Shown: positions 1 to 7,023 of the stretch, one piece after another
Layout of the letters: each line of letters opens with the position of its first letter
Position numbering within the stretch: the first letter of the stretch is position 1
Assembly: GCA_030671565.1 (NCBI GenBank)
Contig: DAOVIC010000067.1
Location: 1-9,243 of the forward strand
DNA from: Anaerohalosphaeraceae bacterium
GTDB lineage: Bacteria > Planctomycetota > Phycisphaerae > Sedimentisphaerales > Anaerohalosphaeraceae
Direction of reading: 5' to 3'
DNA length: 9,243 nt
Position numbers and translations under genes: made by a program
The notes under the pieces: generated by a model
What the model was told of the DNA's origin: nothing
What the model saw: the letters and a program-made list of their open reading frames with translations, nothing else
Database searches by the model: none

Positions 1-331
1 GTACGGATTCATGAAAGGCAGCATAACACCCGAAGACTATTCGATCGGCCAAAGCCTCTCCCAGGCCGAATCCATTTTCGTCGGCAATGTACTCGCAGAA
101 AAAATTGACGGTAAGACAGTGGTAGAAGTGCGAAACAAGATACTAGCCGGCCAGGAGCTTGAACGGTTAAAACCGGATGGTACATTGTCAAAAATAAAAA
201 TGCCCGATCCGCTGATAACAAAAGGCGGTAAACAGGAAGAGGTGGTAAATAATTCAAGATTCATCCTGCTCGATGAGGACCTGCCCGAATACGCAATTCT
301 GAGATGCCTTACGAAATCATCAACAGGTTAA
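1..331 (+). CDS. Peptidase U32 family protein, C-terminal part (5' end outside window)
   Basis: The reading frame is open from base 2 (first codons Tyr-Gly-Phe) to the TAA at 329-331, giving the last 109 residues of a longer protein. The segment resembles the C-terminal beta-barrel domain of U32-family proteins (the YegQ/TrhP and YhbU group, Pfam Peptidase_U32_C). It has a Tyr-Gly-Phe that fits the family's RGF/RGY-TGF stretch, then SxS..FVGNVL, then VEVRNKILAGQELERLKPDG, which matches the family pattern V-E-x-R-N-(k)-x-x-x-G-x-x-L-E-x-x-x-P, and it ends in an LR near the C terminus. U32 proteins are annotated as peptidases or collagenases; several act in RNA modification, YegQ/TrhP in tRNA uridine hydroxylation. 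The catalytic N-terminal domain is not in the window, so the exact subgroup cannot be told. The internal ATG at 11 is unlikely to be the start because the homologous pattern begins before it. Confidence 0.8.
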   Translation, partial: YGFMKGSITPEDYSIGQSLSQAESIFVGNVLAEKIDGKTVVEVRNKILAGQELERLKPDGTLSKIKMPDPLITKGGKQEEVVNNSRFILLDEDLPEYAILRCLTKSSTG

Positions 332-410
332 CTTCTCAATTGACTCAAAATCGCAATACAATAGTTACAACCGAAATACGGTACAAAGAAAAGAAGGAAA
401 CCCCGCAATC

Positions 411-432
411 CCGGCTGCACTCGCCGGTTTTT
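411..432 (+). terminator. Candidate intrinsic terminator after the U32 gene
   Basis: CCGGC at 411-415 pairs with GCCGG at 423-427 around a 7-base loop, and TTTTT follows at 428-432. It lies about 80 bases after the U32 stop codon and before the thiC promoter, which is where a terminator is expected. The stem is short (5 bp, all GC) and the T-run is only five long, so efficiency is uncertain. Nothing else is recognised between 332 and 475. Confidence 0.5.
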
Positions 433-475
433 ACAGGTTTTCAGGATTTACGGATAATCTCTTTGGACAATTTGA

Positions 476-503
476 TTGACCGTCCGCGATCAGGGCGTAT
501 AAT
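476..503 (+). promoter_or_regulatory. Sigma70-type promoter of the TPP riboswitch-thiC unit
   Basis: The -35 box TTGACC (476-481) matches the consensus at five of six positions. The -10 box TATAAT (498-503) is a perfect match. The spacer is 16 bp. Transcription would start near 509-511, just before the first riboswitch helix at 517, so the leader RNA would begin almost exactly at the aptamer. Confidence 0.78.
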
Positions 504-514
504 TGTTTAGGGTA

Positions 515-600
515 GATTTGCCAGGGGTGGCCGATTCAGTTTCGGTCTGAGAGATACCCTTAGAACCTGATCAGGGTAGCGCCTGCGTAGGGAAGCGAAC
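515..600 (+). promoter_or_regulatory. TPP riboswitch aptamer (THI element)
   Basis: The hallmark sequences are present: CTGAGA at 547-552, ATACCC at 554-559, GAACCTGATCAGGGTA at 563-578 and GCGTAGGGA at 585-593. The helices can be traced as P1 TTTGC (517-521) with GCGAA (595-599), P2 GGGT (525-528) with ACCC (556-559), P3 CCGA (531-534) with TCGG (542-545), P4 CCT (566-568) with AGG (589-591) and P5 CAGG (572-575) with CCTG (582-585). P3 is the short bacterial form. Binding thiamin pyrophosphate should stabilise P1 and switch off the downstream thiC, the classic target of this riboswitch class. Confidence 0.96.
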
Positions 601-621
601 AACTGGGTTCAGTTAACGAGG

Positions 622-650
622 TCGCTTCTGTACGAAGCGATTTTTTTTTT
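622..650 (+). terminator. Riboswitch-controlled intrinsic terminator before thiC
   Basis: TCGCTTC (622-628) pairs with GAAGCGA (634-640) around the loop TGTAC, followed directly by ten T residues (641-650). The 5' arm can instead pair with an identical GAAGCGA at 592-598, inside the 3' part of the aptamer. Most of that alternative partner (595-599) is held in helix P1 when TPP is bound. The expected logic is: TPP present, P1 forms, the terminator forms and thiC is off; TPP absent, 592-598 pairs with 622-628 and transcription reads through. Confidence 0.9.
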
Positions 651-666
651 GGAGTTTACTATAAAA

Positions 667-1974
667 ATGTCCACACAATTGGAAAATGCACGGTCCGGCA
701 AGATCACCGAACAGGTCATAAGCGTTGCCGCCAGCGAAAATCTAAAACCCGAATTTGTACGCGATGAAGTTGCCGCAGGCCGAATTGTAATACCGGCCAA
801 TAGCGTTCACCTTGCAGACAACCTCGTTGCCGCGGGTATCGGCAGGGCACTTCGCGTAAAGATAAACGCCAACATTGGTGCAAGCGATGTTCGCTCTTCA
901 CTTGACGGCGAAATAGAGAAGATGAAGATGGCCGTCGATCTCGGTGCAGATGCCATGATGGATCTTAGTACCGGGGGCGATCTCGACGAAATACGCACCA
1001 AACTTCTTTCGCATTGCACCGTTCCATTCGGAACAGTTCCCATATACGAGGTCATAACCGACAGAACGGTCGAGCAGATCGATTACGATTCGATCCTCAA
1101 GGTCATTGAAAAGCAGGCCGCCCAGGGTGTGGACTTTTTCACGATACACGCAGGCCTGCTCATCGAACACCTTGACCTCGTCGGCAAACGTCTTTGCGGA
1201 ATAGTCAGCAGGGGCGGCGCATTGATGGCCAAGTGGATGGTCCATCACCAAAAGCAAAACCCCATGTACGACCTGTTTGACGATATCTGTGCGATCATGC
1301 GTCAAAACGACGTATGTTTTTCACTGGGAGACGCACTAAGACCCGGCTGCATCGCAGACGCTACAGACGACGCACAAATAGCCGAACTAAGAACGCTTGG
1401 CGAACTTACGCAGCGAGCCCAGGAAAACGGCTGTCAGGTCATGGTAGAAGGTCCCGGTCACGTCCCTTACGACCAGATACAACGTAACATGGAAATGCAG
1501 CAGGAAATATGCAACGGTGCTCCGTTCTATGTACTGGGCCCACTCGTTACCGACATAGCACCCGGATACGATCACATTACCTCGGCGATCGGCGGAACTG
1601 CCGCCGCATTCTACGGTGCGTCTTTTCTGTGCTATGTGACACCTCGCGAGCATCTCGGCCTGCCCGACCTGGAAGATGTCCGGCAGGGTGTGATAGCTTC
1701 CAAGATCGCCGCTCACGCCGGAGATGTTGCCCGCGGTCTGCCCGGCGCCATCGACAGGGACAATCGTCTAAGTGCCGCAAGAGCAAACCTCAATTGGCAG
1801 GAGCATCTTTCTGAATCGCTCGATCCGGAAAGAGCAAAGCAGATGCACGATGAGGCATGCAAGAAAAGTAAAATGCCAAAATCTGAAAATGACCCCGATT
1901 TCTGCACAATGTGCGGACACGACTGGTGCAGTGTAAGAATAAACAAAGAACTAAAACAAACTCTGAACAAATAA
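667..1974 (+). CDS. thiC: Phosphomethylpyrimidine synthase ThiC
   Basis: ThiC is a radical-SAM-type enzyme that rearranges aminoimidazole ribotide into 4-amino-5-hydroxymethyl-2-methylpyrimidine phosphate, the pyrimidine precursor of thiamin, in the cytoplasm. The 435-residue protein matches the shorter bacterial form without the extra N-terminal domain. Recognisable landmarks are the KINANIG segment (65-71), MDLSTGGD (98-105), EGPGHVP (261-267), the APGYDHITSAIGG stretch (298-310, with His303) and the C-terminal iron-sulfur motif C-x2-C-x4-C at Cys413, Cys416 and Cys421. The ATG at 667 is preferred over an in-frame TTG at 649 because GGAG (651-654) lies before it (12-base spacing, somewhat long) and TTG sits inside the terminator T-run. 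No other thi gene is visible nearby. Expression is controlled by the TPP riboswitch and attenuator upstream. No obvious terminator follows before the convergent gene ending at 1998. Confidence 0.97.
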   Translation: MSTQLENARSGKITEQVISVAASENLKPEFVRDEVAAGRIVIPANSVHLADNLVAAGIGRALRVKINANIGASDVRSSLDGEIEKMKMAVDLGADAMMDLSTGGDLDEIRTKLLSHCTVPFGTVPIYEVITDRTVEQIDYDSILKVIEKQAAQGVDFFTIHAGLLIEHLDLVGKRLCGIVSRGGALMAKWMVHHQKQNPMYDLFDDICAIMRQNDVCFSLGDALRPGCIADATDDAQIAELRTLGELTQRAQENGCQVMVEGPGHVPYDQIQRNMEMQQEICNGAPFYVLGPLVTDIAPGYDHITSAIGGTAAAFYGASFLCYVTPREHLGLPDLEDVRQGVIASKIAAHAGDVARGLPGAIDRDNRLSAARANLNWQEHLSESLDPERAKQMHDEACKKSKMPKSENDPDFCTMCGHDWCSVRINKELKQTLNK

Positions 1975-1977
1975 GTC

Positions 1978-1997
1978 TGAATTTTTTAGAGGTGCCC
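1978..1997. repeat. Copy 1 of a degenerate intergenic repeat (TGAATTTTT(T)AGAGGT-CCCT)
   Basis: Almost the whole gap between the convergent thiC and lptG-like genes reads TGAA, six T, AGAGGT, G, CCCT and runs into the lptG stop codon. A second version lies at 9097-9116 in the same + orientation with one T fewer and T for G before CCCT. About 19 positions agree once the single-base gap is allowed for. Two copies in one window are only weak evidence for a dispersed family. Part of it may be chance, because the central T-run inflates similarity. Confidence 0.35.
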
Positions 1998-3119
1998 TTA
2001 AGTCTTCATTGAATCAAGCTCGATGAACGCGATAGGCAGGAAGACGATCACCGGAAGCCACGCCCAGAAATGCGGAATGATCCTCCCGAAAACCGCCTCC
2101 GTTGCCAGCATTTTGCACGCGAACATGACCAGAAAGCACGATCCGGTAATGCTGAAACTTACCGCAACGGCTGCTTTCATCGACTTTGGATCCCTGCACA
2201 CAAGCACAGGCAGCGCAACCATAAGCATCACGAGGTTGATGATCGGATCGGTAATGCGGAAATTCTTCTGGCTAAAGAGTTCCGCCTGATCTTTAAGTTT
2301 GGTTTTCTCTTTGGCAAGTTTTGAAAGCTGCCCCGAACTGAGCAGCGCCTTATAGCTTTCCTGCTGCCGGATAGGGATGTCTGTCGGTGTGACATCGGTT
2401 TCGAATTCGAATGAGGGTATGTCGGTTCCGCTCTCACCAGGAGTTGTTGCAAGTCTTGAAAAAACGGCGTTCTCGAGATCCCATTTTTTTGTCTCGTGGT
2501 TGTAACGAGCCTTGTCGGCCTTGATATCTCCAAGAACGATCCATTCGATGGACCCGTCTTCGTTCTTAACCTGACGTCGAAGGACAACCAATGGCTTATA
2601 CATAGTTTCTTCGCGTTCGATATAATAATTGGCACTGATCAGGTGCCCGTTACTGTCGGTCAAAAACCAGAAGTCGTAAGACTCTCCCTTTGCCCGATCG
2701 TAATCATGTCCGCGAACAAGCTGGCTGACAAGGCGGGGGATTATAATTTCCTGATCGATAACGACGAGGGAGGTTAGCGCAACGGAAAGCACTATGATAG
2801 GAGCGATAACTCTTTTTAAACTGATACCCGATGCCATTATCGCGATCAATTCATTATTGCGTGTCATTTTGCCCAGTGAAAAAACTGCTGCAAGTACAAT
2901 AATGATGCCTGCCAGGTCGCGGAAATAAAGCGCGCTTTGAGCACCGTAATAACGCAGTATATTTCCGGCTACGAAAAGCATACCATAGTCGGAAAATTCG
3001 ACAAACTCATCGACATTTACTAACAGGTCCACGACGATGCAAAGACCCACCAGTACCAGCAGGGAAATAATATATCCCGTCAGGAAACTCTTTGCCACGT
3101 ATTTATCAAGAATCTTCAT
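1998..3119 (-). CDS. lptG: YjgP/YjgQ-family permease, LptG-like
   Basis: Inner-membrane subunits LptF and LptG work with the ATPase LptB to extract lipopolysaccharide from the inner membrane and push it along the Lpt bridge to the outer membrane. The 373-residue protein has the family plan. TM segments lie near 13-35, 66-84 and 103-122, a periplasmic beta-rich domain runs from about 125 to 285, and three TM segments follow near 290-308, 316-337 and 348-366. The family signature NNELIAIMASGIS is at 88-100. The start at 3119 (MKILDKYVAKSF) gives the usual N terminus. A longer frame starting at 3200 would overlap the upstream gene by 67 bases and add 27 residues that do not fit the family. An AGGGA ribosome binding site (3131-3135, - strand) overlaps the stop codon of the upstream permease, with a 14-base gap between the two genes, so they are probably translationally coupled. 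The F/G naming rests on gene order and is tentative. Confidence 0.85.
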   Translation of the reverse strand: MKILDKYVAKSFLTGYIISLLVLVGLCIVVDLLVNVDEFVEFSDYGMLFVAGNILRYYGAQSALYFRDLAGIIIVLAAVFSLGKMTRNNELIAIMASGISLKRVIAPIIVLSVALTSLVVIDQEIIIPRLVSQLVRGHDYDRAKGESYDFWFLTDSNGHLISANYYIEREETMYKPLVVLRRQVKNEDGSIEWIVLGDIKADKARYNHETKKWDLENAVFSRLATTPGESGTDIPSFEFETDVTPTDIPIRQQESYKALLSSGQLSKLAKEKTKLKDQAELFSQKNFRITDPIINLVMLMVALPVLVCRDPKSMKAAVAVSFSITGSCFLVMFACKMLATEAVFGRIIPHFWAWLPVIVFLPIAFIELDSMKT

Positions 3120-3133
3120 CGATCGAAAAGTCC

Positions 3134-4759
3134 CTAACTTCGTATCAGTTTTCGGTATATTATTACTGTCACAATGCAGAGAAACACAACGCCCATCCAC
3201 ATTACTATGATACCGGTGTTTTCAGGGACGTTGGGGTTTCGCGTCTTAGTGAGTTGTTTGCCGGATACGACAAACACCACCAATGCCCCTGCAGGCAATG
3301 CACTTGTCCCGAACGCGCTTAACATGTGTCCGCCCTTCAGCGATATTCCAAGTGCGATTGCTATCAGAACCAAAGCGATACTGCCAATTCCGAAAACAAG
3401 CCTCGAATGTATCTCGGAGGTGATGTCTTTGGACGTGGACCAAATCTCATATTTCAGCCTGCCATAGAGGCTGGAAAGTTCCTTTGAAGGTGTGTTTTCC
3501 AGGATAGGTTCCGCCGAATCTGCCGGTATCGTATCCAGCAGATCGAGCAGCTTCTTTGATTGTAGTTTTGATTTTATTGCCTCCGGAAGCGTCAGTCCTT
3601 CAATTACCCGCTTAGGTACCGGAGTCTTGCCGCTTATTTTGTCGGCTCTTTCCCAGCTGGCATTTTCAAGTATTACGATCGGTCTGGGGTCCGTTACATC
3701 GTCCTTAAACTCTATCCTCCCGGGTTCGTCGCTATGCCATTTGAGCAGCAACTCCTGCAAAACGATATCGTACTCTCTCAGTTCTATAGGGGGCGACAGA
3801 ACGGCCGTTCGTTTGCCATGCACACTGCACCCGCTGGCGGTTAACATAATGACCCTGTTATCGCTTCGCAACTGGTAATAATTGTTATCTTTACTGGCGA
3901 TTCGTTCCGAGATCGATTCCGAAAGAAGCTCAGTCGCAAGCTGAGTTTTCGCGGCAATTGCGACTTGGCGGACGGGTTCGAAATTGGACATATCGGCCCG
4001 GATCTCTTTAAGTCTGTCCAGCTTCTGGAATTTTATATCGTCGCTTAACAGAGACGGAAATGCCATCTGTACAGAAAATTCCTGCGAATAGCCCTGCTGT
4101 CGATTGTGTTCGTCGATCTGGTGTGCTTCTTGCGCGACGATCGTAACTAAAGTTGAATCGCCGGCATTATCGAACTGAATTTTGGCTTGCCGTGCAAACA
4201 TCCTTTTGTTTATCGACCCGCCCTTAGAGTCTACCATAACAACACCGATAAGGGTGTCTTTCTCCGGCAGGGCCTGGTCCGCGTAGAGACGGTATCTGTC
4301 GCCGGGAAGCTCGTAAAATCCTTTTCGCTGAATATTCCTGAAAAGTATTTGCTTGGCATTTCCCTGCACGCTTTTTTTGGCACGCGCGACAAATGCTGGA
4401 ACTACATGAAAGCTCAGCACCAGGGTGGTTATGGAAATCACCACTGCCAGGCATACACCCGGGTAAATAAGGGTGGCCGTGCTTATTCCGCTTGCACGGC
4501 AGGCATCGAGTTCGTTGTCGCTTGCAAATCGTCCATAAACCAAAGCTGCCGAAAAAAGCGCCGCCATCGGAAGAACAACGGTCAGCATGATCGGAATGAA
4601 GTAACCAAGCAGGTGAACCGCCTGGCCGGGACCGACACCGAATTCCTGGATAGGGCGAAGCATCGAACTGAGACTCAGGACAAATGTCAGAGTAACTGTC
4701 GCAAGTACGAAAACCCGCAGCAGCTCCCGCAAGATATATCTGTGCAGTGTAAAAACCAT
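3134..4759 (-). CDS. lptF: YjgP/YjgQ-family permease, LptF-like, with enlarged soluble domain
   Basis: This is the first of two adjacent LptF/LptG-type permeases and the likely partner of the one ending at 1998. The order lptF-lptG is the common one. TM segments lie at about 13-33, 47-75 and 96-123, and again at about 453-474, 480-500 and 513-535. The family signature NELDACRASGIS is at 82-93, and SEIHSRL at 448-454 precedes TM4 as in relatives. At 541 residues it is much longer than typical LptF or LptG proteins (about 360-400). The excess sits in the periplasmic region, which spans about 125-448 instead of the roughly 160-180 residues expected. The ATG at 4759 begins MVFTLHRYILREL, a normal family start, but no clear Shine-Dalgarno sequence precedes it. 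It lies 103 bases after threonine synthase, so it could have its own promoter, though I could not identify a convincing one. The substrate is inferred to be LPS from the family alone. Confidence 0.82.
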   Translation of the reverse strand: MVFTLHRYILRELLRVFVLATVTLTFVLSLSSMLRPIQEFGVGPGQAVHLLGYFIPIMLTVVLPMAALFSAALVYGRFASDNELDACRASGISTATLIYPGVCLAVVISITTLVLSFHVVPAFVARAKKSVQGNAKQILFRNIQRKGFYELPGDRYRLYADQALPEKDTLIGVVMVDSKGGSINKRMFARQAKIQFDNAGDSTLVTIVAQEAHQIDEHNRQQGYSQEFSVQMAFPSLLSDDIKFQKLDRLKEIRADMSNFEPVRQVAIAAKTQLATELLSESISERIASKDNNYYQLRSDNRVIMLTASGCSVHGKRTAVLSPPIELREYDIVLQELLLKWHSDEPGRIEFKDDVTDPRPIVILENASWERADKISGKTPVPKRVIEGLTLPEAIKSKLQSKKLLDLLDTIPADSAEPILENTPSKELSSLYGRLKYEIWSTSKDITSEIHSRLVFGIGSIALVLIAIALGISLKGGHMLSAFGTSALPAGALVVFVVSGKQLTKTRNPNVPENTGIIVMWMGVVFLCIVTVIIYRKLIRS

Positions 4760-4862
4760 ATTTATAGGCCGTTTTTCAAAAAAGTGACCGCTCTATACAT
4801 ATTCCGACGGTATGACAGGTATTGTAATCAAAAAAACGTCAACTGCAACTACCATTTTGCCA

Positions 4863-6215
4863 CTATGACCGCATGTTTTTTATGATATCGTCAAGATTGT
4901 TGGCTACTTCGATCGGCGGATTACTAAACGGTCCCTGCTTATCCTTGTGGTAATTTACCGTCACGTTAGGATCTTTGAGCTGATGCCCCGTCAAAACGCA
5001 GGCAACACGCTCGTCTTTTCCTATCGTTCCGTCGGCAAGGAGGTACTTAAGCCCGGCGATGGTCGCCGCCGATGCCGGTTCGCATCCAAGCCCGTACAAT
5101 CCTACTTGCGCCTTGGCGTCAACGATCTCCTCATCGGTAACCTGCAGCACAACTCCGTTGCAGACATCAAGAGCACGAAGGCATTTCTTAAGATTGACAG
5201 GCCGCGATATCTCGATCGCAGAAGCACAAGTATGCGGAGAATAATGTTTCGCCGTAAGTTCCGCATAATACTCATCGATCACGGAATTGTCGACATTCCC
5301 ATCGTTCCATCGCAGATTCTTTTCGTTAAACAGATGATAGAGGGTATTAGCTCCGGTAGCGTTAATTATCGCAAGCCGCGGCACACGATCGATAAGACCT
5401 GCCTGCTTAAGTTCCATAAAGGCCTTGCCGAACGAACTGCTGTTACCAAGATTTCCGCCCGGAACCACGATCCAGTCCGGAACCTCCCAACCGAGCTGTT
5501 CGATGATACGCAGCATGATCGTCTTTTGTCCTTCGAGCCTGAACGGATTAAGCGAATTGACAAGATAAATGCCAAGCTGCGTACAAACATCCTGAACCTG
5601 CCTCATGCAATCGTCGAAATCTCCCTGGATCTGGATAGTATGCCCGCCGTAGTCCATCGACTGACTAAGTTTCCCGTACGCGATCCTTCCTGACCCGATA
5701 AACACCGTACATTTCAACCCGCAGCTGTGAGCATAAAGAGCCATCGACGCAGAAGTATTTCCGGTAGAGGCACATGCACTCGCCTTAGCACCGGTCATTA
5801 TGGCATGACTAAACGCCGCCGTCATACCGTTATCCTTAAATGACCCCGACGGATTCAGCCCTTCGTATTGCAGGTAAAGACTGTTCGCATCCATCCCCAG
5901 TGCCTTGCCAAGGTCGTCATTTTTTTGCAAAAGCGTCTGCCCTTCGCCTACGCTGACCTTGTGTTCGTCCGCGCAAAAACTAAGCAGCTCACGAAATCGC
6001 CATACACCCGAAAAATCAAGTCGGTTATTTCGGCTTGACCAGCGTTTCTCAAAATCCGACAGCTTGGACGGCATCTCGATCTTGTCCCAGTTATAAAGTA
6101 TGTCCAGCAGATCGCCGCACTTGGGGCACTTAAATAACGTCTGACCGCAATCGAACTCGGCTTTACACTGAGGGTTGATACATTGTTGAAATGCTGCGCT
6201 GGTACTGTTTGACAT
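4863..6215 (-). CDS. thrC: Threonine synthase with N-terminal zinc-ribbon-like segment
   Basis: This PLP enzyme converts O-phosphohomoserine and water to threonine and phosphate, the last step of threonine synthesis, in the cytoplasm. The 450-residue protein opens with cysteines spaced like a zinc ribbon (Cys12-x4-Cys17, then CPKC at 30-33), a feature of many bacterial and archaeal threonine synthases. The PLP-binding lysine is Lys127 in [11 protein letters not shown] (121-131). STGNTSAS (150-157) and the glycine-rich PGGNLGN (252-258) hold the substrate and the PLP phosphate. [13 protein letters not shown] (377-389) and LTGHQLKDP (408-416) are typical threonine synthase signatures. The ATG at 6215 is chosen because GGGAG lies 8-9 bases before it; an upstream in-frame start at 6254 would add 13 residues rich in Arg and Gly with no such site. 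The gene lies 55 bases after the HAD hydrolase gene on the same strand. A related lyase-fold enzyme such as threonine deaminase is unlikely given the signatures. Confidence 0.93.
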   Translation of the reverse strand: MSNSTSAAFQQCINPQCKAEFDCGQTLFKCPKCGDLLDILYNWDKIEMPSKLSDFEKRWSSRNNRLDFSGVWRFRELLSFCADEHKVSVGEGQTLLQKNDDLGKALGMDANSLYLQYEGLNPSGSFKDNGMTAAFSHAIMTGAKASACASTGNTSASMALYAHSCGLKCTVFIGSGRIAYGKLSQSMDYGGHTIQIQGDFDDCMRQVQDVCTQLGIYLVNSLNPFRLEGQKTIMLRIIEQLGWEVPDWIVVPGGNLGNSSSFGKAFMELKQAGLIDRVPRLAIINATGANTLYHLFNEKNLRWNDGNVDNSVIDEYYAELTAKHYSPHTCASAIEISRPVNLKKCLRALDVCNGVVLQVTDEEIVDAKAQVGLYGLGCEPASAATIAGLKYLLADGTIGKDERVACVLTGHQLKDPNVTVNYHKDKQGPFSNPPIEVANNLDDIIKNMRS

Positions 6216-6270
6216 TTTCGTTTCTCCCGTGCCTGCCTGCCGAAGCAGCCGCAAACACCTGGTCTTAACA

Positions 6271-7017
6271 TTATCCCTTATTCATCCCGGCAATGATCTC
6301 CGGTAATTCTGCAATTTTATCGATTTTCAAAACACCGTTAGGCACCCGTTTGCCCTCACTTGTATAAGCGGTTTTAAGGACCGGGATCATATCTGCCCGG
6401 ATCGCGCCCTTAACATCTTTGTTTATCCTGTCACCGACAAATAATGTCTCCTCCGGCTCAACGCCAAGTCTCTCTGCCCCTTCGATAAATATCCGCTTAT
6501 TCGGCTTCCGGTATTTTAGCTGATAAGAATATATACGCAAGTCAAAGAAATCGAGAATACCAAGTTCGTCCAGATGTGCGTCCAGCGAACATGCATGGAC
6601 GAATGTGTTGGAAACAATACCAAGCTTAAGCCCGGCGTCCCTAAGTTTCCCAAGCGTTTCACCCAGATCCCCTTCGATCTGCCCCCTCCGTTTTAGCGGC
6701 TCATACCAGCATTTATTCACATCCTCCCATTGCTCGTCCGTCAGATTCCACCCCTGTTGCGAACCGCTGTACCTTAAGACCTCAAGCGAATCGAAATCCC
6801 TGCCGATAATTCCCGATATAGCGGTTTTGCTACGCATTCCAAAAACATTTCGCCAGACATAAAGCCGAAAACTTCCGACCGGCTGACCGGCACGTTTCAG
6901 ATAATCGTAGGAATTTCTCGCCGCTTCCATGAACAGCGTTGCCCTGTCGACTTTCCCGAAATTTACCAGTGTGTCGCCAAGATCGAAAAGAACCGCTTTG
7001 ATAGTTTTCTGTTCCAA
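6271..7017 (-). CDS. HAD-superfamily hydrolase (phosphatase-like), TTG start
   Basis: The 248-residue protein has all four haloacid-dehalogenase motifs. Motif I is FDLGDTL (11-17) with the likely nucleophile Asp12, motif II is VSNT (135-138) with Ser136, motif III is Lys171 in YRKPNKRIF, and motif IV is VGDRINKD (194-201) with Asp196 and Asp201. A helical C1-type cap lies between motifs I and II, as in phosphoglycolate phosphatase-like members. Position +2 from the nucleophile is Gly14 instead of Asp, the DxG[D/N]T variant seen in a subset of the family. The start must be TTG at 7017: the frame is closed by TAG three codons upstream, and the first ATG (residue 30) would delete motif I. AGGG just upstream supports this. 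The start lies 6 bases past the stop of the preceding gene, so coupling is likely. The substrate is unknown; a role with the flanking amino-acid genes is only suggested by position. Confidence 0.9.
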   Translation of the reverse strand: MEQKTIKAVLFDLGDTLVNFGKVDRATLFMEAARNSYDYLKRAGQPVGSFRLYVWRNVFGMRSKTAISGIIGRDFDSLEVLRYSGSQQGWNLTDEQWEDVNKCWYEPLKRRGQIEGDLGETLGKLRDAGLKLGIVSNTFVHACSLDAHLDELGILDFFDLRIYSYQLKYRKPNKRIFIEGAERLGVEPEETLFVGDRINKDVKGAIRADMIPVLKTAYTSEGKRVPNGVLKIDKIAELPEIIAGMNKG

Positions 7018-7023
7018 ATATCC

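Noticed and set aside
304..510. 68-residue open frame on the + strand overlapping the end of the U32 gene
   Set aside because: It has no ribosome binding site, overlaps the U32 coding end, runs through the terminator candidate and ends inside the thiC promoter region. It resembles no protein I know.
649..666. Upstream TTG start that would lengthen ThiC by six residues
   Set aside because: The TTG lies at the edge of the terminator T-run, overlaps the GGAG site, and the extra residues do not match ThiC proteins.
4760..4862. Possible promoter or terminator between thrC and lptF (TTGACG at 4842-4837 and a run of seven T on the - strand)
   Set aside because: No matching -10 box lies at 16-18 bp from TTGACG, and no stable stem precedes the T-run. 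Whether lptF and lptG form a separate operon stays open.
4187..4885. 232-residue open frame on the + strand antisense to lptF
   Set aside because: It lies opposite a well-supported membrane protein gene, is rich in Lys, Arg, Cys and His like a reverse-frame shadow, and has no domain pattern.
4947..5693. 248-residue open frame on the + strand antisense to thrC
   Set aside because: It is fully opposite threonine synthase, whose motifs are intact, and its own sequence shows no recognisable family or start signal.
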